Source: Cutaneotrichosporon cavernicola (taxonomy: Eukaryota > Basidiomycota > Tremellomycetes > Trichosporonales > Trichosporonaceae). From it: a DNA stretch of 64,000 bases. Position 1 is the first letter of the stretch. Every line of letters starts with the position of its first letter. The stretch is from the NCBI RefSeq assembly GCF_030864355.1, contig NC_083396.1:2666001-2730000 (forward strand), in the 5' to 3' direction. A model generated the notes under the pieces. It saw only the letters and a list, made by a program, of their open reading frames with translations. It had not been told where the DNA came from and did no database searches. This document shows positions 31,630 to 42,093 of this stretch, one piece after another. The translations under genes and the position numbers were made by a program.

Positions 31630-32577
31630 TTAAAGCCCGGCCACCTGTCCACCGTCCTTCGTCCACACGACGGGGAACATCGGGTGGTCCATTGGCACGC
31701 CCTCTGCCAGCTCGTTACTCAAGCCCGGGAAGTCGGGCGACGTCTTCCAGCGACGGGGAGCGTGGGTGACGTCGTCGCCAATGAAGCGGATGGAGAACGC
31801 GCGGCGGCGCGTCGTCGTCCCAGCAGACGCATGCAGCGTGAGCATGTGGAAGCAGACCATGTCTCCGGGCTCGAGAGCCCACTTGCGGATCGGGAACGCG
31901 GCACGGTCTGCCTCGATGTCCGGCAAGTCGGCAAGGGTCCCCTCGGGGAACCACTTGGCTTCCTTGTCCATAAACGTGCGGGGCATCAGCCACGGACCCT
32001 TGTGGCTGCCGGCAATGAACTCGAGCGTCGCCTCCTCGGGCACGGGGTCAACAGGGATCCACATAGACACCGTGTCCGCTCCCTCGATGTTGTAGTACGG
32101 CTGGTCCTGGTGCCAGGGCGTGCGCTGCGTCGTGCCTGGCTCCTTGATGAGCAGGTGGTCGTGATACAGGCGGACGTTGCGAGCGCGCATTAGAGCTGCC
32201 GCTGCCGTGGGAGCTGCTGAACCGGCTATGAAGCTCTTGTACGCGGGGTTCGTCTGCCAGTTGCAGAAGTCCTCGAAGAACCATCCTGGGTCCTCCGGAC
32301 GCGACGCGACCTTGGCCCGGTCACTGGGCGCAGAGACGTTTGTGTCAATGCCGACCTTAAGAGCCTCGAGTTCAGCAGGAGTGAAGAGGCCGCGGATGCA
32401 GACCGCCCCGTCACGCTGGAACGTCTCGACTAGCTCGGGCGTCACGGCCGCGGCGACGCGCTCACGGATGGAGGGGAGGGCGGATGCCGTTGCAAGCGTG
32501 CGGGAGGCGTTGTCTGTGGCCACAACCGAAAGACGAGATGGGAGAAGTGCGCGCTTGAGAGGAGCGAGGGGGTTCAT
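31630..32577 (-). CDS. Phytanoyl-CoA dioxygenase family (PhyH), mitochondrial-type leader
   Basis: Intronless, 315 aa. Fe(II)/2-oxoglutarate oxygenase. The leader MNPLAPLKRALLPSRLSVVA, rich in Arg and hydroxyl residues and free of acids, looks like a mitochondrial presequence. The jelly-roll core has FQRDGAVCIRGLFTPAELEAL at the start, WHQDQPYYN with the iron-binding His-x-Asp, and FHMLTLHASAGTTTRRRAFSIRF with the distal His and the Arg for 2-oxoglutarate. Start taken at 32577; the frame runs open 48 codons further up into unlike sequence. The substrate may be phytanoyl-CoA or another branched acid, or a secondary metabolite; the family alone does not decide this. Confidence 0.9.
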   Translation of the reverse strand: MNPLAPLKRALLPSRLSVVATDNASRTLATASALPSIRERVAAAVTPELVETFQRDGAVCIRGLFTPAELEALKVGIDTNVSAPSDRAKVASRPEDPGWFFEDFCNWQTNPAYKSFIAGSAAPTAAAALMRARNVRLYHDHLLIKEPGTTQRTPWHQDQPYYNIEGADTVSMWIPVDPVPEEATLEFIAGSHKGPWLMPRTFMDKEAKWFPEGTLADLPDIEADRAAFPIRKWALEPGDMVCFHMLTLHASAGTTTRRRAFSIRFIGDDVTHAPRRWKTSPDFPGLSNELAEGVPMDHPMFPVVWTKDGGQVAGL

Positions 32578-33607
32578 TGTGTGAGTGGGATTAGTTTGAG
32601 TTGGGGGTAGGAGTGTGAGAATGAGCGAGCTGATAACATGCGGGAGGGGTGGGCAGCTCGGCGAACTTCGGCGGCGAAGCGGGCAAGGCTCGGATGTTGG
32701 GATTTCCGACATTGCGGGCAACCACGCAAATGGCAGTTTTGGGTAGAAACAGAGTCATGCGGAACCGTGTAAACAGGACGGAGCTCGGTTTCTCGGCCGG
32801 ATAGCCGCCGGGCATCCGGAGATGGCCGGGCCAATGCCTCAACCTTGTTGACAGGCGGTGGGCTGGTCCAAGGCGAGCAACGCTTGATCTCGATAGCCGA
32901 CGAGGTTTCAGTTCGAGTGGTTGGGCTCAACAGTTGGAAATAAGGGATGGTTATGTTGGCCGAAGGAGATATGGAGAGGTCGGTGACAGGGCCGCACCCA
33001 GTAAGACGCATCTCATGGTTGAGAAAGCAAGACTCACATAAATCATCGGCCGCCAGCTCGGCCTCAGTTCACAAGCAACCTCTTCTAAAATCAACGAAAA
33101 TGTCGAATTAATTCAGTCGAGGAACACGATCGTCCTGGAGGAGGATGAAGGTGCAAGGCGCGGGCATAGTGTTTAGCGAGTTTCACCCCGTCTCTCGGGT
33201 GCATGTAAGCAGCGCTCCCTCCGCTATGCGGTGCTGCTGTGACTCACAACGTGCCTACAGTTGAGGTCCTGTTGGTCGAGCGACGTTTCAGAGGTGTTTG
33301 GTGTCTCACCCACTGCATACTCCACCAGCACCCGACGATGTCCTGCATCATCCCTCGGTATCTTGCACACACTTGATGTAGCAGAGGTCGTGAGAGACGA
33401 ATGATGCGACTGTATGTAGCTGTGTGAATCATGGTAAGGGCGCACACTCTGACACGCAACTCACACACTACTCGGGCACGACACGTCACCGACGTTCCCA
33501 GCAACATCCTATCCCGTCTCATTGTGTCATCGACTACCAGCCTTTCGCCCATAATCTGCAGACTTTTCCATCTTCCCACCTCGCACCCAGCCGTCTACTC
33601 ACCAACC
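32578..33607. other. Intergenic, divergent promoter region
   Basis: Separates the minus-strand PhyH gene from the first DUF7918-like gene. No gene seen; GC falls towards the right. Confidence 0.45.
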
Positions 33608-34648
33608 ATGAAGACTTCCATCAAGGATTGGAAGCGCTTGGGTCTCAAGGTGAGTTCCACCTCAAGTCTAACTGACCACAGGTCACCGTCTGTGGGCCGG
33701 ATGGCCGCGCACTTCGTGAGTGCCGTCATCGACGACTCTGACTTCAGCCGAGTACGATCACTCCGACTCGGACCCCGAGAATCACTACTACGTCAAGTAC
33801 ATCGAGGTCGTGCCCGGCGAGGTGATTCTGCCATCGATATCGTAAGCTAACGGCAGTCGTTCAGCGTCAATATCCGCCGCTCGTTCTGGTTCTGGACTCG
33901 GCAGGAAGCCCTATACGAGGCGCTGGATGGGTGTTGGGTTCGTGGACTAGCTTGTCTTCGTTGGCGGCGGAGCAGCGTTCTCGACGGCTACCACATGGAC
34001 ACTGGGAAGGACATTTTATGGAACCAGCAGTTCTTTGGCGAGATGGAGGTCAGTTCTCTTTCGATATGCCGAGTTGGCTTACATCAGGGCACGAAGGGCG
34101 GGCTTCCCCCCGACAGCAGCATTTGGGGGAAGCTCGGCACTATCGAGGTCCAGATGCAGGTTGGAACTTTCAAGCTTCGACGTGAAAAGGGACTCAGTGT
34201 TGCCAGCCAGACACCCGCGTTCAAGGGCAGCACCAAGCATGTACGTCGCATCGTGTGCGGGAGCTAACACCAAGGGTCTCTACACCTACATCGAGTGAGA
34301 TACATACCAGTTGCCGCCGGACTGACGAAAGTGGCAAGACCAACTATAGCTACCAGCTCCCCCGCAAGATGTATGGCCATACTCCCAAGGCCAAGGCGCC
34401 TGTCCTCACTTTCCGCTTTGTCGTGCGTTTTACCCCAACAGTAGCTCTTACCACAGTACCGCACCACGGAGGCTCTCCAGGAGCTCGGCATCATCGCCGG
34501 CGGGTGCAACCCCAAGACGACCTCCGAGAAGTTTGACACTGAGAGCATTGCGAGCGCGAGCACCGTTACCGTCCAGACCAACGCCCCGCTCATCAAGACA
34601 ATCAGCAATACCAGCTCTACTACAAGCTCGAGTACACTCCATGAGTAG
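33608..34648 (+). CDS. DUF7918-like protein, paralogue A
   Basis: Nine exons: 33608-33649, 33682-33715, 33748-33821, 33857-33930, 33976-34048, 34088-34240, 34275-34294, 34332-34422, 34457-34648 (250 aa). Introns are 32-45 bases. The joined protein shows the order seen in fungal DUF7918 proteins: VTVCGPDGRALPEYD, YIEVVPGESFSVNIRR, DGYHMDTGKDI, LGTIEVQMQVG, STKHGLYTYIDGK and FRFVYRTTEALQELGII. The 20-base exon 7 encodes GLYTYI and part of an Asp. The tail is Ser/Thr-rich. Function is unknown in the family; no signal peptide or membrane segment. Three further genes downstream share its exon plan. Family name is from memory of such proteins and should be confirmed. Confidence 0.85.
34275..34294 (+). 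other. 20-base microexon (paralogue A)
   Basis: Phase 0 to phase 2 exon of 20 bases between introns of 34 and 37 bases. Matches exons of 17, 20 and 20 bases in the other three paralogues. Confidence 0.85.
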
Positions 34649-35392
34649 AGGGCTCCATGCCAAGTCACCAAGAGAGTCCAATGTGAGAGGGCGGGAGAGG
34701 AGCTCGAGTTGATGAGTCGCGGGGGTGCAAGGACCAGGAGCGTGTACAGGCAGGAATGAATCTGTAAGATGATTTCTGTTTCTGGGACGGTCTTGAGGGG
34801 AGTCCGCAACTAGGCATCCGTACTGTATGTGAAGCCAGGTTGCCATCCTCGGGGGAAATCGCACCAGTCTCGGTAAGATTGGTCCTCTCCGCAGTTTCCC
34901 CGGCGTTAACACAAGCCTGAGAACAATCCTTGCTTAAATGCTTGCGGATACAACAAACGCGCCTTACGTCCAGTGTACACGTAGGTCGGTTAGCGCCACC
35001 AGCACTGGTGCTTAGACTTTTTCGGTCGGGGTTTTTCGCCTTCCCTGGTCGACCTTCGCAATTAGTTCACGCTGATGGCCGCTTGATCGCGGAAAACATC
35101 ATGTCTAATGAGACAGCCGTGGCCTCCGCAATGGATCATGCTGCCAATTATGCTCACCCGACAAAATGCAGCCTGTTGCAGACTATGTGATTCGATCTCA
35201 GGCGTCTCGTTTGACAGACGGCGGCGTATCCCTAACGGCAATCCACGCTTTCTCATAACTCTCCACTAAATCCCCCCCGCCAGTCGATCGCAACCGCCAA
35301 TCACTCGAGAGAGGAAGAAGCCTCACCGCCGGGGCTCTTGGATTGTTCCTCTCTAGCCCAAAAGGAGATGTTTCAGCGTTGGACGCTGCTCA
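34649..35392. other. Intergenic
   Basis: No gene or repeat of the DUF7918 type detected between paralogue A and tRNA-Gln. Confidence 0.4.
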
Positions 35393-35473
35393 GGTCGAAC
35401 TGGGAGTCGAACCCAGGCTACAAGAACTAATGAACATCAGAATCTTGTGTACTGACCGTTATACGATTCAACC
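35393..35473 (-). tRNA. tRNA-Gln(CTG) with 10-base intron
   Basis: Acceptor GGTTGAA/TTCGACC, D arm GTATAACGGTCAGTAC, loop TTCTGA with anticodon CTG, 10-base intron, anticodon stem CAAGA/TCTTG, T arm CTGGGTTCGACTCCCAG. Confidence 0.9.
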
Positions 35474-36741
35474 CTTGCAATTTGGTTGTGCTAGTACTTA
35501 TACAAGGTGAGGCGGCCTCGCGCCCGCCATTTTCACAATGTGATCTTGCGAGAGGCGTAGCAGTACATCATTCAGACCGCCCACGATGGATGCTGCGTAC
35601 CCTGATTGAAGTGAAGCCCTCGGCTGAAGACATGCCTTCAGAGTTCCAAAACGGCCCCACTAAATGCCAGATGTGGTTGTGGACGAAGTGTGTGGTGAGG
35701 CTGAGTGCGAGTCAGTGAATAAGATATCGTCTGAGAGGTGTATCAATCCGGGAGCAGCGGACTTTGAAGTCAGCTATGTAACCCTGAGGAATCGGGGACG
35801 ATGCCCCCAATGCCGAAAAGGAGGAGTGCCCGTAATCTCTAATGTACGTAGAAAAACTAGTCGAAAATGACTGTAGGCTTTGATGGTGGACTCGTCGCAA
35901 TGGACATTAAAGGGCGGGTACGCAGTAAATTCAATTGGGGGAAGGTATCGAGATTTGTACCACATTATTGGGCCCACGTACTTCGGTCACCTACCACTAT
36001 TTTACCTTCCTCTGAATGAGCACGATCCTAAGTCCTCCCTATGACTGTCAATATGAACCGGCTGACATGGAGGCTCCTGCAAAAGGTGGGAGGGAACCAA
36101 GACCGTAAGAGATACGAATCGATGCCACGATCGAGGGCAAGCCAATGTATCGAGAAAAGGCAAGTTCATCATCGGAAGGCGGAAACATTGTAAAGAGGTA
36201 AACAAGCAGGATGGGCCCAGAGAACCCCAACGGCGATGGTGCCTAGCTGAGAACCCTCGACCAGCCATAGAGAGGATGGCATGGGTGAGGCGTGCGCAGT
36301 AGTCCGTCACAGCTGTGTCGCCCACCACCTGGATGAAATCCTACCTAAGGAGTGTTCTGAACAGTCAATGCAGGAGGTCCCTTGCTTCACAGGCCTCATA
36401 ATAATAAGCCATATTCGACGGGGAGTAAATTAATGTTACCAGTTGCCAGTTATAGCCAGTCTTACAAGATTGAGTGGAAGGTTCTGCACCCATACTGAAT
36501 ACTTCCGCTCCAGCGTAACTCGCGTCAAGATGAATGCGAACCGCGGCTCACCTTCCTTTTCGACCCCAATGCATCGATTCTTGACATCGCACTCTTTATA
36601 TTGATCTCTTACCTTCCCCACATCCTCCTTTGCCCAACACTCTACCTTCAAATCTATCTTCAACTGCCCTCTCTGGCGGACAACGCACCCCTGCGACATC
36701 ACTTCCTTCACGTCCATTGATCAGAGTGACAAACTCCAGTA
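35474..36741. other. Intergenic, lower GC
   Basis: No firm gene. A 93-codon frame on the minus strand (36436-36717) reads with a balanced composition (KIDLKVECWAKEDVGKVRDQ) and lies head-to-head with paralogue B, but it has no family likeness and stays unassigned. Confidence 0.4.
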
Positions 36742-37829
36742 ATGAAGATCTTGGGAGGACCCTGGGAAAACATTGTGGTGAGTGCCGTATATGCATTGTT
36801 CTTCTAACAGACAGATCCATATCGGCGTGCCCCAGACACCCAAGGTTTGGGGTGCGTTAGCCCTAACACTTTTGCTGATTCCAGTCCAGTATCCCCACCC
36901 GAATCAGTTCGACCAGTTTAAAAGGCTGTGGAAGGCTGTTGGTAGCCAACCAGGCGAAGTGAGTACCTCTCCTATTCGTGGGGCTTATACAGCTCTTCTC
37001 GATCAGGGTGACACGTGGGATCCTACAGGGAGACCTTACCGTTAATGTCTCAATAGGTCCCTACCATCTGGGAGGCCACATCATGTGGAATAATGAGAAC
37101 CAGCTTGAGATTCCGGCCTACAGCCACATCAACCCGGAGGGCATTGAAGTCTGGGAACAACTTAAGTTTGGACCCGCAGTGCAGCTAGAACTCCCTGAGG
37201 GTTCGAGTGCCAGTGCCAACAGAGGGCCCGAATGTGTCATCCGGGTCCAAGTAGTACCTGGTGCGGTTACCCTTCTCAACGAGAGGACGCCCCATGATCG
37301 CTTGGAGGAAGTTACACACTCTGTAAGTGCAGAACACCAACAGTCCAGATCTAACGTACAGGCCAAACGGATGGTCATGTAAGGCAAGTAATTTGGGGTT
37401 GTTAACGTCAGCCCTGACGTTGGCGCTCCGTTGGGCCTCCGTACCGTCTACGGGGCTATTGACACCTCCAACTGTCCCAATCCTATCGCATTCTGTTTCG
37501 ATGCCCGTCTTATGAGGGGAACAGGAACTGGTCGTGTCCAGTTTATCCCTATCTACATGCCAGTCATGGGTGCTCCAAGGTCGCTGTATGGTCCTACTTC
37601 GATTATGGGTAGAGCCATCCTGGCAGAGGCATCGGGACGGGACCCCTTCTTCTCGTTCCGGTTTGAACCCGACCCATCAGCTTCAAAAGATACACTTGGA
37701 GCTACGACTGTGGATCCACCCCAACCTACCAGTTCCAGAGTTGAAACCTCGTCCGAGACGATCCCATGCCAACCAGAGGACAGGAAGGGGAAGGGTAAAG
37801 CGGTTGAGAGGCCCCCGACTCGGGCCTGA
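36742..37829 (+). CDS. DUF7918-like protein, paralogue B (divergent)
   Basis: Six exons: 36742-36777, 36815-36851, 36885-36958, 37029-37322, 37362-37378, 37412-37829 (291 aa). Sequence likeness to paralogue A is faint but the gene plan agrees: exon 1 ends in phase 0 after a short N-terminus; exon 2 (IHIGVPQTPKVW) ends in phase 1 as in A; exon 3 is 74 bases in both and ends in PGE; exon 4 opens with GDLTVNVSI against SFSVNI in A. A 17-base microexon, one codon shorter than in A, C and D, has the same phases. Then 88 bases lead to FCF, where the next intron of the family is missing. Tail is polar, ending in basic KGKGKAVERPP. Role unknown. Confidence 0.75.
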
Positions 37830-39346
37830 CATCCCCAGGCAAGGAATAAATTTACAAGTGTGAACCGTAGAGTAGTTGTTGGCCAGTAGCTTGTAATTGA
37901 CACCCAGCCTAGTCCATGTAAGAGAAACCGATACTTTGTACATATATTCGAAGGGTTTGGACGCAGGAGACGTTCTTGATGCACGCTCATGAATAAACTA
38001 GCTTAGCACCCATTCACTCGTTTAGGTAGCGAGGAAGGTTGTAGGGTGTATACGCAGCCTCAAGGGCATCTTTTGACCAAGTCAAGTTATCCCACGACAG
38101 TGACAGAGAGGACGAGTCCCCCATCCATCTACCCGGGATCGACCAGGGCCGCATCAATCAGCCCCGTCTCACTCCATCTCGCATCAATCAATCCCACATC
38201 ACTGAACTCACGCACCTCGATTAGTCACAGTCCTGCTATAGAATATTCCTACTTATTATCGCTCGCCATCATGCTGTAACATACGGTAGAAAAGGAATTG
38301 ATGATGATATGGCTCGTTCGTAACCCTGCACTGCTGTATTCCCTTGGCTTCATAATTAACAGCTGCAAGGCTTGTGGGCCAGTGGATATGCACTGTGACA
38401 CTCCGCCTCCAGTTCCGCACTGGTCAGGGACTCAGGGTCCTTCCACCTACTCCGAACCCGGCCAGCATCGTCAATAGGAGCGTGGACGTGATGTGATACT
38501 TCCGCGTCGCTCCACAAGTCTGCATCCATGTCTGTGTACTTGCGTACGCTACCTGTAACTGCAAGCCCATGCATCTCCAAGCTCCAACGGGCAAGGCGTC
38601 TGCTCGTGCTGCATGTGGAGCCAGAATATGTGGAGGCGGAAGTCAGTCGCGTCGAGTGTCTGTGCGTTGATTTGATTCCGCTGGTCATGACGTTATACGA
38701 CACTCTTCTTGATGAACGCGTCTTTTGAATCAGAGCGCAGTCAACGCATCATTCTTCCTTCCTCTTCATCAATCATTGGACCACAACATCGCCTCTATCT
38801 GCTACATATTCCGCCACCTGCAAGGTGAAGTGTCCACATGGTGATATCCCTACACGCAGTGGGGAACCAGCGGGACCTGCTAAACCGTCCCCGGAGTACC
38901 GCTTCAAGCCTTCAGACGAATCTGATAGTCTGATGGTTTACTCGTGGTAACTGTGGAGAGTAACCAAATGTAGACATGACCCTGCCATGCATAGTGTGTT
39001 CCTACCTTTCTACAATCTCTGCTATCTCTGCCCAACTTGTTGAATTTGGTTCCGTTAGTGGCAGCCTTATTCAGGTTTGTTAGTGGCTAGTTGAGGGAGA
39101 CTGAAATTGCCGCATGCAGCACAATGTACAAGGGTACAAGATTGTAGGTAAACTCAATCGACAAGTCGATCAAGTCGAGTCCCCTATGTCAAATCAACCT
39201 TCCTCATCTATATACTTGAGCATTATAAAAGGATGGCAACCTCTTCGAATCTTGTTTCCATCAACTCCTCTTCCTCTTGTGCCCACTGTCACTGTCCCTA
39301 CTGCCCCAATGCTCACTCCCTGCTAGAGTTATCCCAAACCGACGCA
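37830..39346. other. Intergenic with one doubtful small frame
   Basis: A minus-strand frame at 38356-38703 (115 codons) has an acidic, protein-like C-terminal half (DMDADLWSDAEVSHHVHAP) but no family match. TATAAAA at 39223-39229 is the probable TATA box of paralogue C. Confidence 0.4.
39223..39229 (+). promoter_or_regulatory. TATA box of paralogue C
   Basis: TATAAAA lies only four bases before an ATG at 39233. Transcription should begin further downstream, so that ATG is probably outside the mRNA and the next in-frame ATG, at 39347, is favoured. Confidence 0.6.
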
Positions 39347-40388
39347 ATGAGGATTACCCGTGGACACTGGTTGAAGGGAATGATGCTGTCCCTCGTCGAC
39401 GAGGACTGTAGCTTCCTGCGTACGTCCAGATCTGAGGCCCCCGTTCTTCCCCGTCGCAATGCTCCAACCTCCCCCCCCCCCTAATCACAATGACTGACGA
39501 TAGCCGAGTACCCCTCCCCCACCACCTGGCATGCTGCCACCGGGGCTTACAGCAAATCGATATACGTCCTGTGCAAGAGGGGCCGGGGTTTCGCCATCCA
39601 CCTCCTTCGCCCATATCCCTCAGGGCCTGCCATTCGATACAGCATTAAGGTAGACGGTCGTCTGATCGGCTACTACATCCTCGAGGAGTCCTATGACGAG
39701 GGTTTGGTGACCTCATTCAACCTCCCAGGACCGCGCGGTGCCATCCACCAACGCTTCAAATTTGGCGATCTTGTGAAGTGTCAGCCCCAAACCGACAGCT
39801 GATACCAGTTACCCTCACCTGACCAGGCCTTGGACCCGGCGATCCTCGACGACCTGGGCCGCATCACCATCACGCTGGAGGCGGGTTTGTCGTTGCGCTT
39901 AGGGGGTTCTGGGACCTGGATTACGCCCAACTTGACCCTTGGTTCTAAGGCAGGGAAGGTGAGTTCGTTCGGTGACCCCCGTGAACCTGCTGACTCCAGC
40001 TCCTCACCACCTACGTGACGTTAGTCAGTCCTGCTGTCAGACTAATGACAGCGGGGACACTCTTGGCCCCGCTCAGCCAGCACCTGTGGCAACCTTTCAA
40101 CCTTTTGCGAACGCCGCTAAGTGGTCAATCATTTTCATTGTCAGTGTAGAGTTCGCAGTCAATTAACCTCAGTATCGAGAGTATGCGGCCCTCGAACTTA
40201 TTGGTGTGATTCCGCTAGCGTCACTGAGCGGTACTTGGCCCCTCGTGGACGTGCCCCATGGCGAGAGTGACGTCAGGCTCAAGATTAAGCCTGATCACGT
40301 TGTCAAGCCCAAGATCGAGCCCGGATGTGACTCTAAGCCGAAGGTTGAACCAGACTGCAAGTTCGATGTGAAGTCCAAGAGTGCGTAA
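39347..40388 (+). CDS. DUF7918-like protein, paralogue C
   Basis: Six exons: 39347-39419, 39504-39772, 39809-39958, 40000-40019, 40052-40139, 40173-40388 (271 aa). Domain marks in order: LSLVDEDCSFLPEYPSP, VDGRLIGYYI, FKFGDL, LGRITITLEAG, LLTTYVTGD and IFIYREYAALELIGVIP. Introns match A and D in position and phase: phase 1 before PEY, phase 0 after the FxFG segment, phases 0 and 2 around a 20-base microexon, phase 0 before YR. The C-terminal tail has repeated Lys-rich KIEP and KVEP words. An in-frame ATG at 39233 would add a Cys/His-rich stretch (CAHCHCPYCPNAH) but lies almost on the TATA box. Function unknown; no export signal. Confidence 0.85.
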
Positions 40389-41004
40389 CCTGAGATGCGG
40401 AGTGTTGGGCCCACCACAGAGGCCAAGTGTAGTTCCAACATCCCCAGGGTCATCCCGCAATAGAAGTCTTAAGTGCCATGCAGACCGTCTACCAGTCCAA
40501 ACTCTGACGTTGTTTAAATTGATACAATTGTACTTCGGCTCCTTCTATTAGTCTTAGAATCGGCAGCTGTCCCGGATCCCGAAACGGCCGGAGTGTATTG
40601 ATGTCTGACATCGGCGCCAGAAATGCCGTTTTGTGGTGAACCCCTCTCTGTGATTGCCGTTTTGGACACTCATCTTTTATTCTATCATCATTTTCCACCC
40701 TACTCTAGTCACGTTTCTACAAATTCTAGCCACGTATCTCCACCTTGTCTCTCTCAACAACAAACCCCCAGGCCAGCACAGCCGGCTAGATATTCCATCT
40801 GCTTCTGCGCTGACAGCGTTCTGGGTTAACTTTGCCTCCCATCCCTTATTCCCCTCTCCCACTTTCTCACCCCCTTGTATTGGGCGATTGCGTTGCCTCA
40901 TCTCGTGTCTAGCATAACACAAGAAGCCACACAATGAGAGTCCGCACTCCCCCTTCTGGGATGACCTGCAAGTGAGTCACCATCCGAGACGAACTGACAA
41001 GTAG
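40389..41004. other. Intergenic and missing 5' end of paralogue D
   Basis: The frame expected for the N-terminus of paralogue D (ending in SPFWDDLQ before a GTGAGT at 40973) runs into a stop near 40916 with no ATG. An ATG at 40934 is in the wrong frame. Confidence 0.5.
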
Positions 41005-42093
41005 GTGTCGTTGGTGGATGCAAACCAGCAAACCTGCCACCATGGGAACCGCCATGCTGATGATGGCGCCGGCTCCGACGGTGGCGCAATACCCACCCAG
41101 GTAGCTTGACCCGCACCTGCCCCTATGCCTGGCCCTGTAGGTGGCGGTGTACCTCGGCGGATGACTACCCTTGTGTCTGCCGGTGGCTTTGACTGCAGTT
41201 CTTAACACCCAGCCGAGTACCCTCCGGAAGACCCATCTCCCGAGGACAATTGCGTCTCCAAGTACATCGAGTGCCAGAACGGCGTGCGGTTCAAGCTCGA
41301 GTTTACTCGACTCGACAAATTCGACCATGCAATCAAGATCCTCATCTTAGTTGACGGCCGAAAGGTTTACGGGTCTATCATAGAAACCCATACCCCACGC
41401 AAGTCGATCAGTGACTTCACGGAGAGAGACGCTGGCGGCACAGCGCGGCGAAAGGCGTTTGCTTTCGGCACCGACGTGGGTCGACCTCGTAGGTAGGACT
41501 AACTCTAGCCTTCAGAGGATGGCCCTCGGCTGGGCCCAACCCAGGTCGACCTTGAGCAGCTGGGTACGATCAACGTCACTTTCGAGGCGGGAGTGTCGTG
41601 CAACGTGCGTACTTTCTCTGTCGACAACGGGTTGGAGCCGCTGGCTGTTGGCGGGCAGGAAGCAAAGAAGGTATGTGCGATCACACGGATTCATTGACAG
41701 CAGCTACTGAGTTCTTTCATTATGTGCGTTGATGCGACGGACCAGCTGACGCCAGCGGAGAAGAGATCGGGGGTCCGCAGCTTCGGCCTGACTGCTACTT
41801 CGTACCATATCTTGACGGCCCCAAACTCATGACGTCCTTCATGGTGAGTCACCTCTTGGCGCTGCTCACCCCAGTATCGTACCGAGGAAGTCCTCCGCAT
41901 GATTGGCGTTAAGCCTCCCATTCTCGAGCCTCCCATTCTCGAGCCTCCCATTCTCGAGCCTCCCCCTTTCTCCATTGAGGACGTCAAGCCCAAGTTGGAG
42001 AGTCGCAAGCGCAAGATGGTTGAGGCGGACGGCGCGAAGAAGAAGTCTACGAGGGTGGCTATCGACCTTACGCGTGAAGATGGCGGAAGTTGA
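41005..42093 (+). CDS. DUF7918-like protein, paralogue D (5' end unresolved)
   Basis: Secure exons: 41213-41475, 41518-41670, 41704-41723 (20-base microexon), 41756-41843 and 41875-42093; an upstream exon at 41005 (VSLVDANQ) resembles C. Marks: EYPPEDPSPED, SKYIECQNGVRFKLEFTRLD, ILVDGRKVYGSII, FAFGTD, LGTINVTFEAG, FMYRTEEVLRMIGVKP. Exons 4 (153 bases) and 6 (88 bases) equal those of A and C respectively. The tail holds three PPILE repeats, a basic KRKMVEADGAKKKS (possible nuclear signal) and VAIDLTRED, a hydrophobic-acidic motif like a SUMO-interacting motif. No ATG was found in the expected frame, so this may be a start-lost copy or have an undetected first exon. Confidence 0.72.
41704..41723 (+). 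other. 20-base microexon (paralogue D)
   Basis: Encodes LLSSFI plus two bases; phase 0 to 2, as in paralogues A (34275-34294) and C (40000-40019). Confidence 0.85.
41913..41957. repeat. 15-base coding tandem repeat (PPILE)3
   Basis: Three copies of CCTCCCATTCTCGAG in the last exon of paralogue D. Confidence 0.9.

Noticed and set aside
39233..39346. Cys/His-rich N-terminal extension of paralogue C as a zinc-finger
   Set aside because: The ATG lies four bases after a TATA box and the stretch has no match in the other paralogues.
40934..40972. ATG at 40934 as start of paralogue D
   Set aside because: It is in a different frame from the conserved domain and no splice combination found restores the frame.
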